In this document: in pieces, positions 40,462-50,156 of the stretch
How positions within the stretch are numbered: position 1 is the first letter of the stretch
Layout: each line of letters opens with the position of its first letter
Origin: Gemmatimonadaceae bacterium
Lineage (GTDB): Bacteria; Gemmatimonadota; Gemmatimonadetes; Gemmatimonadales; Gemmatimonadaceae
Direction: 5' to 3'
Assembly (NCBI GenBank): GCA_019637355.1
Contig: JAHBVT010000001.1
Location: 1,054,001 to 1,118,000 of the forward strand
Length of the DNA: 64,000 nt
Made by a program: the position numbers and the translations under genes
Notes under the pieces: generated by a model
Seen by the model: only the letters and a program-made list of their open reading frames with translations
What the model was told of the DNA's origin: nothing
The model's database searches: none

Positions 40462-41142
40462 CTACAGCGCGAGGCGGTATCCGGCTTTCCGCACCGTGAT
40501 GATGTGTCGTGGCTCGCCGGGATGCGCTTCCAGCTTGCGGCGCAGTTCCATCACGTGTGTGTCCACCGTGCGCGAGACGATGCTGGCATCGTAGCCCCAG
40601 ACTTGGCGCATCAGGTCATTGCGCGAGACCACCGTGCCCGCGCGGTCGAGTAGCGCGATGAGCAGCTCGTACTCCATCGGCGCCAGCGCCACCGCCCTGC
40701 CGGCGCGTGTGACGGCGCGGGCGGCGCGGTCGACCTTCACGTCACCGAAGCCGTCGATGCCGGGAAGCTGGCCGAGTTGCGCACGCCGCAGCAGGGCCTC
40801 GACGCGGGCCATCAGCTCGAGCACGCCGAAGGGCTTGGTGACGTAGTCATCGGCGCCGGAGCGCAGGCCGAGCACTTTGTCGGATTCCTGGCCACGGGCC
40901 GTGAGCATCAGTACCGGGGCACGGAAGCCGGCGTCGCGGACGGTACGCAGCACGCGGTAGCCGTCCATCCCGGGGAGCATCAGGTCGAGGATGACCAGAT
41001 CGGGTTTCCACTGGAGGATGTGTTGGACGCCGCTCGGCCCGTCCTCGGCGACGCGCACGTCGTAGCCTTCGATCTCGAGGTTATTGCGCAGGCCGAAGGC
41101 GAGGTCCGGATTGTCTTCGACGATCAACACCCGACCTCTCAC
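40462..41142 (-). CDS. OmpR-family response regulator
   Basis: 226 residues. Receiver domain with acidic pocket Glu9/Asp10, phosphoacceptor Asp53 (LVILDLMLPG) and YVTKPF lysine, then a winged-helix DNA-binding domain (APMEYELLIALLDRAGTVVS, VDTHVMELRRKLE). It should act as a transcription factor phosphorylated by the kinase encoded immediately upstream, whose stop codon overlaps its start (ATGA). Targets unknown; the adjacent DUF5916 gene is one candidate. Confidence 0.92.
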   Translation of the reverse strand: MRGRVLIVEDNPDLAFGLRNNLEIEGYDVRVAEDGPSGVQHILQWKPDLVILDLMLPGMDGYRVLRTVRDAGFRAPVLMLTARGQESDKVLGLRSGADDYVTKPFGVLELMARVEALLRRAQLGQLPGIDGFGDVKVDRAARAVTRAGRAVALAPMEYELLIALLDRAGTVVSRNDLMRQVWGYDASIVSRTVDTHVMELRRKLEAHPGEPRHIITVRKAGYRLAL

Positions 41143-42746
41143 GCGGCCGCTCCGCGACGAGGCAGTTCGACGACGAAGCGCGCGCCGCGTCCGGACTCCG
41201 GTGTCTCGATCCAGGCGCGGCCCTCGTGCGCAAGCACGAGCTCGCAGACCACTGCGAGGCCGATGCCGGAGCCGGCGACGGCGGAGTTGACGTCGCGCTC
41301 GAGGCGCTGGAAGGCCTTCCAGATGCGCACGCGATCCGAGGCCGGGATGCCCGGGCCCTCATCTTCGACGCTGACGCGCACCGCGTCGCCTACGCACTTC
41401 AGGGCGACGTGGACGGCTTGGCCGGCAGGGCCGTACTTCACCGCATTGTCGAGGAGATTCAGCACGATCTGTCGCAGCGCTGCGGGGTCTACCTTGGCGA
41501 TGGCGTCCTCGGCGAGGGCCGACGTGACGCTCACCTGACGGGCGCGCGCCACGGGCTGGAAGACCTCCACCGTCTCGCGCAGGAGCGGCGCCAGCGGCTG
41601 CTCCGCGCGCGAGAGCACGACGGCCTGCCGCTCGGCGCGCGAGAACTGCAGGATGTTCTCCACCAGATGCGAGAGCCGACGCGCCTCTTGGTCGATGATC
41701 TCGAGCGAGCGTGTCCGTTCGGCGTCGTTGCGGACGCGGCCGAGCAACAGCGTCTCGGCGAACATCCGCAACTGGGCCAGCGGCGTGCGGAGTTCGTGGG
41801 AGACGGAGGCGATGAAGTCCGTGCGTAGCCGTTGCAGTTCGTCTTCGCGACGTAGGAGCATCGCACCGCCCAGCACGAGGGCCAGCGCCAGCGTGAGGGA
41901 GGCGACGACCAGCGGGAGGTTGGAGCGCGGGAGCCCTTCGGGGTACACCACTTCGGCGATGTCCGGGCGCAGCGTCACCCGCGTGTCGACGCCGCCGAAG
42001 GCATCGAGGAGGTGGCCGGCCACGTAGTCGCTCGCGTAGTGGCGGCGTGACTCCGCCACCAGGCCGCCGGCCGCGTCGCGGACGACGACGCTGAAGATCG
42101 AGTCGTTCGGCAGGCCCCGCGTGATGTTGGGCGGCAGCACGTGGCCCACCGAGATGATCTTCTCGTAGATCGGCCGAGCGATGCGCGCGAGGCAGAATTC
42201 CGCGCCGTAGGCCGCGAGCTGGTTGCCAGCCTCGTCCCACTTGACGGTCAGGATGATGCTGCGCCGCTCCCCGCTGACGCTTCCGCTGAGCGCGGAGTAG
42301 GTGAAATCCCGACCGTGGCCGGTCGGAGCGTAGGCCATCACCGTGTCCTTGATCCACGCGGCAAAGGCCGGCGTGAACGGGGGACCGGCGGTCTCGAGCC
42401 GACCCGAGCGAAGGTCCACGCGGAAGACCGACGCGTCGCTGTCCGGGTCGCAGCGGTAACTGGGCTTGAGCGTGCTGACCAAGACCTCGGCCCCCGGCAG
42501 CCGGGCGCCCGCCGGCAGCGGCGCCGCGGGGTTGACCGGGGAGAACATCCAGACGAACTGCGCGTACAACTGCTCCTTGACGGAAATCGCAATCTCCCAG
42601 GCCGCGAAGCCGGCATACTCGCGCAGCGTCTGGACGGCGTCCCAGCGCCGGCGGTGTGCGGCGTCCCAGGCCCGGTAGGCGAGGAACCCGGTCAGCCCGA
42701 GGCTGATGGCGAGGATGACAAGCAGGGGGCGCGAGTTGCGGCGCAT
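41139..42746 (-). CDS. membrane sensor histidine kinase
   Basis: 535 residues: transmembrane helix at about 7-25, a periplasmic sensing region of about 240 residues, a second helix at about 270-290, the dimerisation/phosphoacceptor domain with SHELRTPLAQLRMF (His317) and an HATPase domain (NLLDNAVKYG, DEGPGIP, GSGIGLAVV). It phosphorylates the downstream-encoded response regulator. The sensor domain matches nothing I recognise. CTAGTTTCCC lies about 6-15 bases upstream of the ATG on the coding strand and may be a -10 for a very short leader. Confidence 0.9.
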   Translation of the reverse strand: MRRNSRPLLVILAISLGLTGFLAYRAWDAAHRRRWDAVQTLREYAGFAAWEIAISVKEQLYAQFVWMFSPVNPAAPLPAGARLPGAEVLVSTLKPSYRCDPDSDASVFRVDLRSGRLETAGPPFTPAFAAWIKDTVMAYAPTGHGRDFTYSALSGSVSGERRSIILTVKWDEAGNQLAAYGAEFCLARIARPIYEKIISVGHVLPPNITRGLPNDSIFSVVVRDAAGGLVAESRRHYASDYVAGHLLDAFGGVDTRVTLRPDIAEVVYPEGLPRSNLPLVVASLTLALALVLGGAMLLRREDELQRLRTDFIASVSHELRTPLAQLRMFAETLLLGRVRNDAERTRSLEIIDQEARRLSHLVENILQFSRAERQAVVLSRAEQPLAPLLRETVEVFQPVARARQVSVTSALAEDAIAKVDPAALRQIVLNLLDNAVKYGPAGQAVHVALKCVGDAVRVSVEDEGPGIPASDRVRIWKAFQRLERDVNSAVAGSGIGLAVVCELVLAHEGRAWIETPESGRGARFVVELPRRGAAA

Positions 42747-42790
42747 ACGTGAGGGAAACTAGCGCGGCAGGCGCCGGGTAGAGTCAGGGA

Positions 42791-42958
42791 ACTGTCAAGA
42801 ATGAGGAGCGAAAGGGAAGCGCGCGGCCGGGAGGAGCGAGGCGAGAAGGGTGGAGGGGTCGAGGGCGAAGCGTCCCCGCTCCTCCCCCGTGTTCCCGCAC
42901 GCCTTCCGCCTCCCTCCTCCAGCCCCGCGCCTTTCCCTCGCTCTCCGCCCCTCTATTA
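42791..42958. repeat. degenerate purine arm then pyrimidine arm (locus B4)
   Basis: A G/A-rich left half (42799-42866, GAGGAGCGA, GGGAGGAG, GGAGGGG) is followed by a C/T-rich right half (42870-42955, CTCCTCCCCC, CTCCCTCCTCC) that can pair loosely with it. It lies between the divergent kinase gene and rel, ending just before the rel GTG. Confidence 0.55.
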
Positions 42959-42965
42959 TTCGCTT

Positions 42966-45152
42966 GTGACCACCCCCGTCCTCTCCGACATCATCCCCGG
43001 CTGGGACCTGGCTGCCGACGCGGCGTCAGCGCGCTTGGACGCGGACCTGTTGGCCAGGGCGTACCGCTTTTCGGAGAAGGCACACGCGGGGCAGACGCGG
43101 CGCAACGGCGACCCCTACGTCACGCACTGCGTCGAGGTGGCCAAGATCCTCGCCGAGCTGCAACTCGATTCCATCACCGTCGCCAGCGGGCTGATCCACG
43201 ACGTGGTGGAGGACACGGCGTACTCGGTTGAGGATGTGGAGCGTGAGTTCGGGCGCGAGGTGGCGCAGATCGTGGACGGCCTCACGAAGATCGGCCACCT
43301 CCCGCTGGCCTCGCGCGAAGAGCGGCAGGTGGAGAGCTACCGCAAGCTGCTGCTCTCGGTGGCCAAGGACGTGCGCGTGATCCTCGTGAAGCTGGCGGAC
43401 CGGCTGCACAATATGCGTACGCTGGAATGGATGCCGGAGGAGAAGCGGCAGCGCATCGCGATGGAGACGCGCGACCTCTACGCGCCGATGGCGCACCGCT
43501 TCGGCCTCAACTCGCTGAAGGCGGAACTCGAGGACCTGGCCTTCAAGTGGCTGGAGCCCGACGAGTACCGGGCGCTGGCGAAGATGGTGGCGCAGACGCG
43601 GGCCGACCGCGATGCGCTGACGGCTGAGATGGCCGAGCCGCTGGAGCGGCGGCTGCGCGAGGCGGGCGTGGTCGTGTACGAGGTCAGCGGCCGCCCCAAG
43701 CATCTCTGGTCCATCCAGAAGAAGATGGAGAAGCGCGCGAAGCCGTACGGGGAGATCTACGACCTCTACGCCATCCGCGTGCTGGTGGAAAACATCCCCG
43801 AGTGCTACCACGCGCTGGGCGTGATCCACGGGGCGTGGACGCCGCTGCAGGAGCGTATCAAGGACTACATCGCCTCGCCGAAGAGCAACGGCTACCAGTC
43901 ATTGCACACGACGGTGTTCGGCCCGCGCGGCACGCTGTTCGAGATCCAGATCCGCACTCGCGAGATGCACCGCACGGCGGAGTACGGCATCGCGGCGCAC
44001 TGGGTGTACAAGGGCGATGCCAAGGGCGGCAAGGACCTGGATCGCCACCTGGCCTGGTTCCGGCAGGTGCTGGAACTGCAGCTCGACGCCGAGACGCCGG
44101 ACCAGTTCCTCGAGTTCCTCAAGCTCGACCTGTACCAGGACGAGATCTTCGTCTTCACGCCCGGCGGCGACGTGATCCAGCTGCCGAAGGGCGCGACGCC
44201 AATCGACTTCGCCTTCGCGGTGCACACGCAGCTGGGCCTGCACACGCAGGGGGCGCGGGTGAACGGGCGCATCGTGCCGCTCTCGCGCGAGCTGCGGAAC
44301 TCGGAGACAGTGGAGGTCATCCGCTCGCCCAACGCGCGGCCCAGCCGCGACTGGCTGGCGCACGTGCGCACCGGCCGCGCGCGGCACAAGATCCGCCAGT
44401 GGCTGCGCAACGAGGAGCAGAAGACCTTCATCACGGTGGGGCAGGAGATCCTCGAGCGCGAGCTGCGCCGCCGGAAGCACGCCAAGCTGACGGAACCCGA
44501 GCTGCAGCGCGGCGCCGAGGCGCTCAAGCTCAACGGGCCGGACCACATCCACGCGAGCATCGGATCCGGCGACATCACGGTCACGCAACTGCTGAAGGCG
44601 ATCTATCCGGACCTGGACGAGTCCGAGTCGACGGCGATCAAGCCCAGCCCCATCGAGCGGCTAATCGACCGGATGCGCGGCCCGCGGCATTCCAAGGGCC
44701 TGCGCATCCAGGGCGCCGACGGCCTGCTGGTGCGCTACGCCCAGTGCTGCCAGCCGGTGCCGGGCGACTCGGTGGTCGGCTACGTGACCCGCGGGCGCGG
44801 CGTGAGCATCCATCGGCACGACTGCCCGAACCTACTCTTCCTCGTGCACGAGCCCGAGCGCCGGCTCGAGATCGACTGGCAGGAGACGGCGGGAGAGCGC
44901 TTCGTCGTGCGGCTGGCGATCGAAGGCAGCGACCGCCGCGGACTCTACGCCGACCTCGCGGCGGCCGTCAGCGGCACGGGCACGGACATCCGCTCGCTGG
45001 AACTGCGGACCACCGACGGCCGCGTCAGCGGCAGCGCCATCGTGGAGGTCGAGAACCTCGCCCATCTCGAGCGCATCATCAAGGCGGCGCGGCGGGTGAA
45101 GGGCGTGAGCGAGGTGGCGCGGCGGGAGCGCCTGTCGGCGGACGAGGACTGA
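42966..45152 (+). CDS. rel: bifunctional (p)ppGpp synthetase/hydrolase
   Basis: 728 residues, full-length RelA/SpoT. The HD hydrolase domain has GLIHDVVEDT with His78/Asp79 intact; the synthetase domain follows (GEIYDLYAIRVLV, SPKSNGYQSLHTTVFGP), then TGS (EIFVFTPGGDVIQLPKGATPIDFAF), a helical/zinc-finger region (QCCQPVPGDSVVGYVTRGRG) and a C-terminal ACT domain. It makes and degrades the stringent-response alarmone. GTG42966 gives a family-like start; upstream sequence is repeat. The TGA stop lies within the first copy of a 31-bp tandem repeat. Confidence 0.94.
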   Translation: MTTPVLSDIIPGWDLAADAASARLDADLLARAYRFSEKAHAGQTRRNGDPYVTHCVEVAKILAELQLDSITVASGLIHDVVEDTAYSVEDVEREFGREVAQIVDGLTKIGHLPLASREERQVESYRKLLLSVAKDVRVILVKLADRLHNMRTLEWMPEEKRQRIAMETRDLYAPMAHRFGLNSLKAELEDLAFKWLEPDEYRALAKMVAQTRADRDALTAEMAEPLERRLREAGVVVYEVSGRPKHLWSIQKKMEKRAKPYGEIYDLYAIRVLVENIPECYHALGVIHGAWTPLQERIKDYIASPKSNGYQSLHTTVFGPRGTLFEIQIRTREMHRTAEYGIAAHWVYKGDAKGGKDLDRHLAWFRQVLELQLDAETPDQFLEFLKLDLYQDEIFVFTPGGDVIQLPKGATPIDFAFAVHTQLGLHTQGARVNGRIVPLSRELRNSETVEVIRSPNARPSRDWLAHVRTGRARHKIRQWLRNEEQKTFITVGQEILERELRRRKHAKLTEPELQRGAEALKLNGPDHIHASIGSGDITVTQLLKAIYPDLDESESTAIKPSPIERLIDRMRGPRHSKGLRIQGADGLLVRYAQCCQPVPGDSVVGYVTRGRGVSIHRHDCPNLLFLVHEPERRLEIDWQETAGERFVVRLAIEGSDRRGLYADLAAAVSGTGTDIRSLELRTTDGRVSGSAIVEVENLAHLERIIKAARRVKGVSEVARRERLSADED

Positions 45153-45254
45153 CGCTTTGGTGCGCTCCGGCGGAACGGACTGACGCTCCGGTGCGCTCCG
45201 GCGGAACGGACTGACGCTCCGGTGCGCTCCGGCGGAACGGACTGACGCTCCGGT
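45146..45254. repeat. 31-bp tandem repeat overlapping the rel stop
   Basis: Three full units (45146-45176, 45177-45207, 45208-45238) and a partial fourth. Units 2 and 3 are identical; unit 1 differs by two bases (CTTTGG for CTCCGG). The unit begins GGACTGACGCTCCGG, so each copy carries a TGA, and the first one is the rel stop codon. Confidence 0.9.
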
Positions 45255-45258
45255 GTGC

Positions 45259-45336
45259 CGGCGGGTTCCGGCGTACGCGCTACGCGGCCTGACCGCTTCG
45301 CGCACGGCCGCTACGCGCGCACGCCGGAGCCCGCCG
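45259..45336. repeat. long GC-rich hairpin downstream of rel
   Basis: Arms of about 31 bases (45259-45289 and 45306-45336) are imperfect reverse complements around a loop of about 16 bases. It immediately follows the tandem repeats. It has no T-run, so it is not a classical terminator, though it may stabilise or end the rel mRNA. TAACTTTC at 45343-45350 follows and could be a -10 for the next gene. Confidence 0.7.
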
Positions 45337-45387
45337 CTCGGTTAACTTTCCGGCTGGCCCGAACGCAGATATGCGCACGCAGCACGC

Positions 45388-45415
45388 TTCCGTCCTCCGT
45401 CCTCCGTCTTCAGTC
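45388..45415. repeat. heptamer array TCCGTCC type (locus A7, right arm only)
   Basis: Four heptamers (TTCCGTC, CTCCGTC, CTCCGTC, TTCAGTC) shortly before the ATG at 45427. It matches the right arms of the GACGGAT elements but has no left arm here. Confidence 0.7.
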
Positions 45416-45426
45416 CCGAGCCCCCA

Positions 45427-45870
45427 ATGCACAGCGCCCTCCTCCACAGCCACAACCTCCTTCGCTGGGTGGTGCTCGTCCTCGGCGTGCTGGCCGTTGC
45501 GCGCGCCGTCGCCGGCCTCGGCGGCACGCTGTCCTACGACCGCGCCCGGCGCGCCACCGCGATGTTTATGGGCAGCGTGCACCTCCAACTCCTGCTCGGC
45601 CTGCTGCTCCTGATGCAGAGCCCGCTCGTGAAGGCCGCGATGCGCGATATGGAGATGACGATGAAGGACGCTGCCCTGCGCAAGGTGGTCGTGGAACACC
45701 CCACCCTGATGGTGATCGCGGCCATCGTCGTCACGATCGGGGCCATCGCCGCCAAGAACCAGAAGACCGATGCCGCGCGCCACAAGTTCGGCGCGATCGC
45801 GATGACGGTCACGATGCTCATCATCCTGGCCGGCATTCCCTGGCAGCGCGCGCTGTTCCCGGGGATGTAA
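45427..45870 (+). CDS. predicted four-helix membrane protein
   Basis: 147 residues with four hydrophobic segments (about 10-30, 42-62, 92-110, 122-140). His residues near the membrane start (MHSALLHSHNLLRW) and in the second segment (GSVHLQ), plus another before the third (VEHPTLM), could in principle ligate heme, but this is speculation. I recall similar small proteins in Bacteroidota annotated only as hypothetical. Flanked by two heptamer elements. Confidence 0.6.
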   Translation: MHSALLHSHNLLRWVVLVLGVLAVARAVAGLGGTLSYDRARRATAMFMGSVHLQLLLGLLLLMQSPLVKAAMRDMEMTMKDAALRKVVVEHPTLMVIAAIVVTIGAIAAKNQKTDAARHKFGAIAMTVTMLIILAGIPWQRALFPGM

Positions 45871-45873
45871 TGA

Positions 45874-45926
45874 GGACGGATGACGAATGACGGACGCGAC
45901 CAGCATCCGTCATCCGTCTTCCGTCC
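45874..45926. repeat. heptamer inverted array (locus A4)
   Basis: Left arm 45874-45897 and right arm 45903-45926 are 24-base near-perfect reverse complements with a loop of five bases, making this the tightest hairpin of the set. It starts right after the upstream stop and ends ten bases before the uvrB ATG. Confidence 0.85.
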
Positions 45927-45935
45927 ACTATCCGC

Positions 45936-47990
45936 ATGGCCGTCTTCGACCTCAAAGCCCCCTTCTCGCCTGCTGGCGACCAGCCCCGCGCCATCGCGGA
46001 GCTGGTGGCCGGGCTGCGCCGTGGGGACCGCTTCCAGACGCTGCTCGGCGTGACCGGCTCGGGCAAGACGATGACGATGGCGAACGTCATCGCGCAGTGG
46101 GGGCGCCCCGCCCTGGTGCTCTCGCACAACAAGACGCTGGCGGCGCAGCTCTATGGCGAGCTCAAGGGCTTCTTCCCGAACAACGCGGTCGAGTACTTCG
46201 TCTCGTACTACGACTACTTCCAGCCCGAGGCCTACGTCCCGTCCTCGGATACGTACATCGAGAAGGATTCCTCGATCAACGAAGACATCGACCGGCTGCG
46301 GCTACGCGCCACGTCCAGCCTGATGGAGCGCGAGGACGTCGTCATCGTCGCGACGGTGTCGGCGATCTACGGCCTCGGCGACCCGGAGACGTACCGCACG
46401 AATATGGTGCAGTTGCACGTCGGACAGTCCATCGCCCGCGACGACATCCTCAAGGCGCTGGTGGCGATCCAGTACGGGCGCAACGACGTGGCCTTCGACC
46501 GCGGCACCTTCCGCGTGCGTGGCGACACGGTCGAGATTCTGCCGGCCTACGAGGAGCAGGCGGTGCGCATCGAGATGTTCGGCGACGAGATCGAGAAGAT
46601 CAGCAAGATCGATCCGCTCACCGGCCAGACCATCGCGACGCTGCAGCGCACGGCCGTGTACCCGGCCAAGCACTTCGTGACCGACCGGCCGACGATCAAG
46701 CGCGCGGTGCAGGAGATCCGCGCCGAGCTGGCGGAGCGCCTCGCGGTGCTGAAGGAGGCGGGCAAGCTGCTCGAGGCGCAGCGGCTGGAGAGCCGCACGA
46801 ACTTCGACATCGAGATGCTGCTGGAGATCGGCACCTGCCCGGGCATCGAGAATTACTCGCGCATCATCGCCGGGCGCCCGCCGGGCGCGCGGCCGGCGGT
46901 GCTCTTCGACTACTTCCCGGACGACTTCCTCGTGCTGGTGGACGAGTCGCACGTGACGCTCTCGCAGATCGGCGCGATGTTCAACGGCGACCGTGCGCGC
47001 AAGACGACCTTGGTTGAGTACGGCTTCCGCCTGCCCAGCGCGCTGGACAACCGGCCGCTGATGTTCGACGAGTTCCTCGGGCTGACGCCGCGGGCGATCA
47101 ACGTGAGCGCCACGCCCGGCGACCTCGAACTCAAGCTCAGCGACGGCGTCGTGGTGGAGCAGGTGATCCGGCCCACCGGCCTCGTTGACCCGACGATCGA
47201 GATCCGGCCGGTGAAGGGGCAGGTGGACGACCTCCTGCACGAGATCCGTCTCCGTGAGCGCAAGGGCGAGCGCGTGCTCGTCACGACCCTGACGAAGCGG
47301 ATGGCCGAGGACCTCGCGGACTACCTGTCGCAGGTCGGCGTGCGCGTGCGGTATATGCACGCGGACATCGATACGATCGAGCGAATGGAGATCGTGCGCG
47401 GCCTGCGCCTCGGCGAGTTCGACGTGCTCATCGGCATCAACCTGCTGCGCGAAGGCCTGGACCTGCCGGAAGTGTCGCTGGTGGCGATCCTCGATGCGGA
47501 CCAGGAAGGCTTCCTGCGCTCGGACCGTTCGCTGATCCAGACGGTGGGCCGCGCGGCGCGGCACGTCGAGGGCAAGGCGATCTTCTACGCCGACCGCATC
47601 ACCGGCTCGATGCAGCGCTGCCTCGACGAGACGGCGCGTCGCCGGGCCGCGCAGGAGGCCTTTAACCGCGAGCACGGCATCACGCCGGCGGGCGTGCACA
47701 AGTCTCTGGATCAAGTACGCTTCTCGACGCGCGTGGCTGACGCGCGCGAGGGCAGCGAGCAGCGCGACGCGGACCGTTCGCGCGGCAAGAAGCAGAAGAA
47801 GGTGGCCGAGGCGCAACGCGCCTACGGCACCGACGACCTGCCGGGGCTCGTGGCGCGCCTCGAGGACGAGATGCGCAGCGCCGCCAAGAACCTGGATTTC
47901 GAGACGGCGGCGCGACTGCGCGATGAGCTGTTCGACCTGAAGGTCGCGATGGGCGAGGGTGCCGCCAAGGGCGCGCGTGCCAAGCGCTGA
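45936..47990 (+). CDS. uvrB: excinuclease ABC subunit B
   Basis: 684 residues. Walker A GVTGSGKT (residues 38-45), the beta-hairpin [20 protein letters not shown] that grips DNA, helicase motifs including [13 protein letters not shown] and [13 protein letters not shown], and a C-terminal UVR domain ([23 protein letters not shown]) for UvrA/UvrC contact. It verifies damage in nucleotide excision repair. Its start codon forms one of the four CATG sites seen in the window. Its end overlaps tsaE by 14 bases. Confidence 0.97.
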   Translation: MAVFDLKAPFSPAGDQPRAIAELVAGLRRGDRFQTLLGVTGSGKTMTMANVIAQWGRPALVLSHNKTLAAQLYGELKGFFPNNAVEYFVSYYDYFQPEAYVPSSDTYIEKDSSINEDIDRLRLRATSSLMEREDVVIVATVSAIYGLGDPETYRTNMVQLHVGQSIARDDILKALVAIQYGRNDVAFDRGTFRVRGDTVEILPAYEEQAVRIEMFGDEIEKISKIDPLTGQTIATLQRTAVYPAKHFVTDRPTIKRAVQEIRAELAERLAVLKEAGKLLEAQRLESRTNFDIEMLLEIGTCPGIENYSRIIAGRPPGARPAVLFDYFPDDFLVLVDESHVTLSQIGAMFNGDRARKTTLVEYGFRLPSALDNRPLMFDEFLGLTPRAINVSATPGDLELKLSDGVVVEQVIRPTGLVDPTIEIRPVKGQVDDLLHEIRLRERKGERVLVTTLTKRMAEDLADYLSQVGVRVRYMHADIDTIERMEIVRGLRLGEFDVLIGINLLREGLDLPEVSLVAILDADQEGFLRSDRSLIQTVGRAARHVEGKAIFYADRITGSMQRCLDETARRRAAQEAFNREHGITPAGVHKSLDQVRFSTRVADAREGSEQRDADRSRGKKQKKVAEAQRAYGTDDLPGLVARLEDEMRSAAKNLDFETAARLRDELFDLKVAMGEGAAKGARAKR

Positions 47991-48402
47991 GTTCACGCGC
48001 GATGCGCTGCGCGACTGGGGCCGCGCGCTCGGGGCTCGCCTGCGAGCGCCGACGCTGGTGACGCTCCGCGGCAATCTCGGTAGCGGCAAGACGACGCTGG
48101 TGCAGGCCATCGCTGAGGGACTCGGCGTCACGGACGACGTTACCAGCCCGACCTACGCGTTAGTGCACCACTACGCAACGCCGCAGGGGCCGGTGCACCA
48201 CCTCGACCTCTACCGCCTGCGTGATGCTGCGCAGATGGCGCAGCTTGGCTGGGACGACTTGCTCCGCGCCGGGGGAATCATCCTCGTGGAGTGGTCTGAG
48301 CGCGGGGGCGACGCGGTTCCGCAGGCACAAGTGGCGCTTGAGCTTGCTCACGTGCCGGGTCGAGCGGACCTGCGGCGCCTCACGTGGGAGGAGCACGCGT
48401 GA
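47977..48402 (+). CDS. tsaE: tRNA t6A biosynthesis ATPase TsaE
   Basis: 141 residues from GTG47977 (a GTG at 47959 would add six). Walker [11 protein letters not shown] is at residues 31-40, [11 protein letters not shown] follows, and HLDLYRL and VEWSERGGD are family motifs. It is the ATPase partner of TsaB-TsaD in making N6-threonylcarbamoyl-adenosine at tRNA position 37. tsaB overlaps its stop. Confidence 0.92.
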   Translation: MPSAEFTRDALRDWGRALGARLRAPTLVTLRGNLGSGKTTLVQAIAEGLGVTDDVTSPTYALVHHYATPQGPVHHLDLYRLRDAAQMAQLGWDDLLRAGGIILVEWSERGGDAVPQAQVALELAHVPGRADLRRLTWEEHA

Positions 48403-49061
48403 CGCTGACGCTCGCAATGGACGCGGCGGCGGGCCCGGGCAGCATCGCCGTGCTCCGCGATGCGGAACTGCTCGCCTCGCGCGATGTGGTGATGCGCAAC
48501 GAGACCGAGGAACGCTTTTTCCCGGCGGTGCTCGACGCGCTGGCCGAGGCGCGCTGCACGCTGGCTCAGCTCGAGCGCCTCATCGTCGGGGCGGGGCCGG
48601 GCAGCTTCACCGCGCTGCGTGTGGTCGGAGCCACGGCGAAGGGAATCGCGCAGGCGCGCGGCATTCCGATCTATGCCGTGCCGTCGCTGTCGCTGATCGT
48701 TGCGGGCGATGCCGCCACGGCGCGGGAGGGCACGCGCTGGTTGGCCACGCTCGACGCGCTGCGCGGCGAACGCTATGCCGCGTTGGTGGTGGTCGGCGCG
48801 GAGGGCGCGATCCTGCGCGTGGAGCAACTGGGATTGGTTCCTGCAGCCGAGGTCGCGGTCCGCGCGGCCGAGCTCGAAGCGCTGCCGATCGGTCCGGACG
48901 AGGCGCACGTCGCCGTGCCGCACGTACGAGGCGTCGTGCGTTGCCTCGCCTTGGCGCTCGCTGGAGGAGCCGTCCCCTTGGCCAGCTGGGAGCCGATGTA
49001 CGGGCGCCTCGCCGAGGCACAGGTGAAGTGGGAGGCCGCGCACGGGCGGTCGCTGGGATGA
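48399..49061 (+). CDS. tsaB: tRNA t6A biosynthesis protein TsaB
   Basis: 220 residues, GTG start. ASKHA-fold protein with TLAMDAAAGPGSIAVL at the N-terminus and the conserved VGAGPGSFTALRVVGATAKGIA block. It is the dimerisation partner of TsaD in t6A synthesis. Operon order tsaE-tsaB-rimI is a common arrangement; tsaD is elsewhere. Confidence 0.92.
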   Translation: MTLTLAMDAAAGPGSIAVLRDAELLASRDVVMRNETEERFFPAVLDALAEARCTLAQLERLIVGAGPGSFTALRVVGATAKGIAQARGIPIYAVPSLSLIVAGDAATAREGTRWLATLDALRGERYAALVVVGAEGAILRVEQLGLVPAAEVAVRAAELEALPIGPDEAHVAVPHVRGVVRCLALALAGGAVPLASWEPMYGRLAEAQVKWEAAHGRSLG

Positions 49062-49588
49062 ACGATCCGTCACCGCTGCGCATCCGCGCGCCGCGTCCAG
49101 GCGACGCCGCGCGAATGCACGAGATCGAGTTGGCCTGCTTCTCGGATCCGTGGCCGGCCTCGACGTTCGTGGCGATCTGTGCCGGCGAGGTGATGTCTTG
49201 CGGCGTCGCCGACACGGGCGCCGAGAATGCTCCCGGGGTCGCTGCGTCCGTGGCGGGTTACTGGGTCGGCCAGCGAATCGACGACGAGGCGGAGCTCACG
49301 AACCTGGCCGTGGACCCTGTGTGGCGCTCGCGACGCATCGGCCGCCAACTGCTCGAGCATTTTATCGAAGCGGTGGGCGGCACGCAGCGCACGACGATCT
49401 TTCTGGAAGTGCGCGCCAGCAATGCACCGGCGGTCGCGCTGTACCTGCACTTCGGCTTCGAGGCGCTCGATCGCCGCCGGGGCTACTACTCCAATCCGAC
49501 CGAGGACGCGATCGTGATGGCCCGCCGTCCGCGCGCGCTGCCGATTGGCCTCGGCCGCCCGTCTCCATCAGGGGAACGCGGTGTTTAG
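49058..49588 (+). CDS. rimI: ribosomal protein S18 alanine N-acetyltransferase-like GNAT
   Basis: 176 residues. GNAT acetyltransferase with the acetyl-CoA loop VWRSRRIGRQLLEHFI and the RimI-type end EVRASNAPAVALYLHFGFEALDRRRGYY. RimI acetylates the N-terminus of S18; its place after tsaB supports this call. The C-terminal about 20 residues are an unstructured extension. ATGA overlap with tsaB. Confidence 0.88.
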   Translation: MNDPSPLRIRAPRPGDAARMHEIELACFSDPWPASTFVAICAGEVMSCGVADTGAENAPGVAASVAGYWVGQRIDDEAELTNLAVDPVWRSRRIGRQLLEHFIEAVGGTQRTTIFLEVRASNAPAVALYLHFGFEALDRRRGYYSNPTEDAIVMARRPRALPIGLGRPSPSGERGV

Positions 49589-49673
49589 ATTTCGCGCGAA
49601 GCGCTTTGATGCCTGCAGTGTCGGACGTGGCCCCCAGATTGCCGCTCCCGACTGACCCATACCAGGAGGCCCC

Positions 49674-50147
49674 GTGAGCCGCAGTCTGAACAAGGTGACC
49701 CTGATCGGCAACCTTGGCGCCGATCCGGAGATCCGCACCACCCCCAACGGCAGCAAGGTCGCGCAGTTCTCCCTCGCCACCGGCCGCCAGTGGACGTCCG
49801 CGTCCGGCGAGAAGCAGGAGAAGACGGAGTGGCACAAGTGCGTGGCCTGGAACGCCAAGGGCCGCAACACCGGCCTCGCCGACGTGATCGAGCGCTACGT
49901 GAAGAAGGGCGACAAGCTCTACGTCGAGGGCGAGATCCAGTACCGCCAGTACGAGGACAAGGACAAGCAGACGCGCTACGTGACGGAGATCAACGTGCGC
50001 GAGATCCTGCTCCTCGGCGGCGGCAAGGGCGGCGACGGCGGCTTCGAGTCCTCGCGGCCGGCCAAGGCAGCCAGCGGCAAGGCCGCCGACAGCGGCTTCT
50101 CGGACTTCCCCGAGGCGATGGATGGGGACGACGATCTTCCGTTCTGA
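49674..50147 (+). CDS. ssb: single-stranded DNA-binding protein
   Basis: 157 residues. OB-fold core (LNKVTLIGNLGADPEIRTTPNG, FSLATGRQW, YVEGEIQYRQYEDKD) followed by a Gly/Ser linker and the acidic C-terminal tip DGDDDLPF that recruits repair and replication proteins. A perfect AGGAGG at 49663-49668 precedes the GTG. TTTAGATTTC at 49578-49587 may belong to its promoter. Confidence 0.95.
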   Translation: MSRSLNKVTLIGNLGADPEIRTTPNGSKVAQFSLATGRQWTSASGEKQEKTEWHKCVAWNAKGRNTGLADVIERYVKKGDKLYVEGEIQYRQYEDKDKQTRYVTEINVREILLLGGGKGGDGGFESSRPAKAASGKAADSGFSDFPEAMDGDDDLPF

Positions 50148-50156
50148 GTTTTCGGT

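Noticed and set aside
42780-42800. TTGACA on the minus strand upstream of the histidine kinase as a -35 box
   Set aside because: No plausible -10 lies 16-18 bases downstream; the nearest A/T-rich hexamer is about 34 bases away.
45146-45254. CRISPR-like direct repeats
   Set aside because: The 31-bp units are directly tandem with no spacers and no cas genes nearby.
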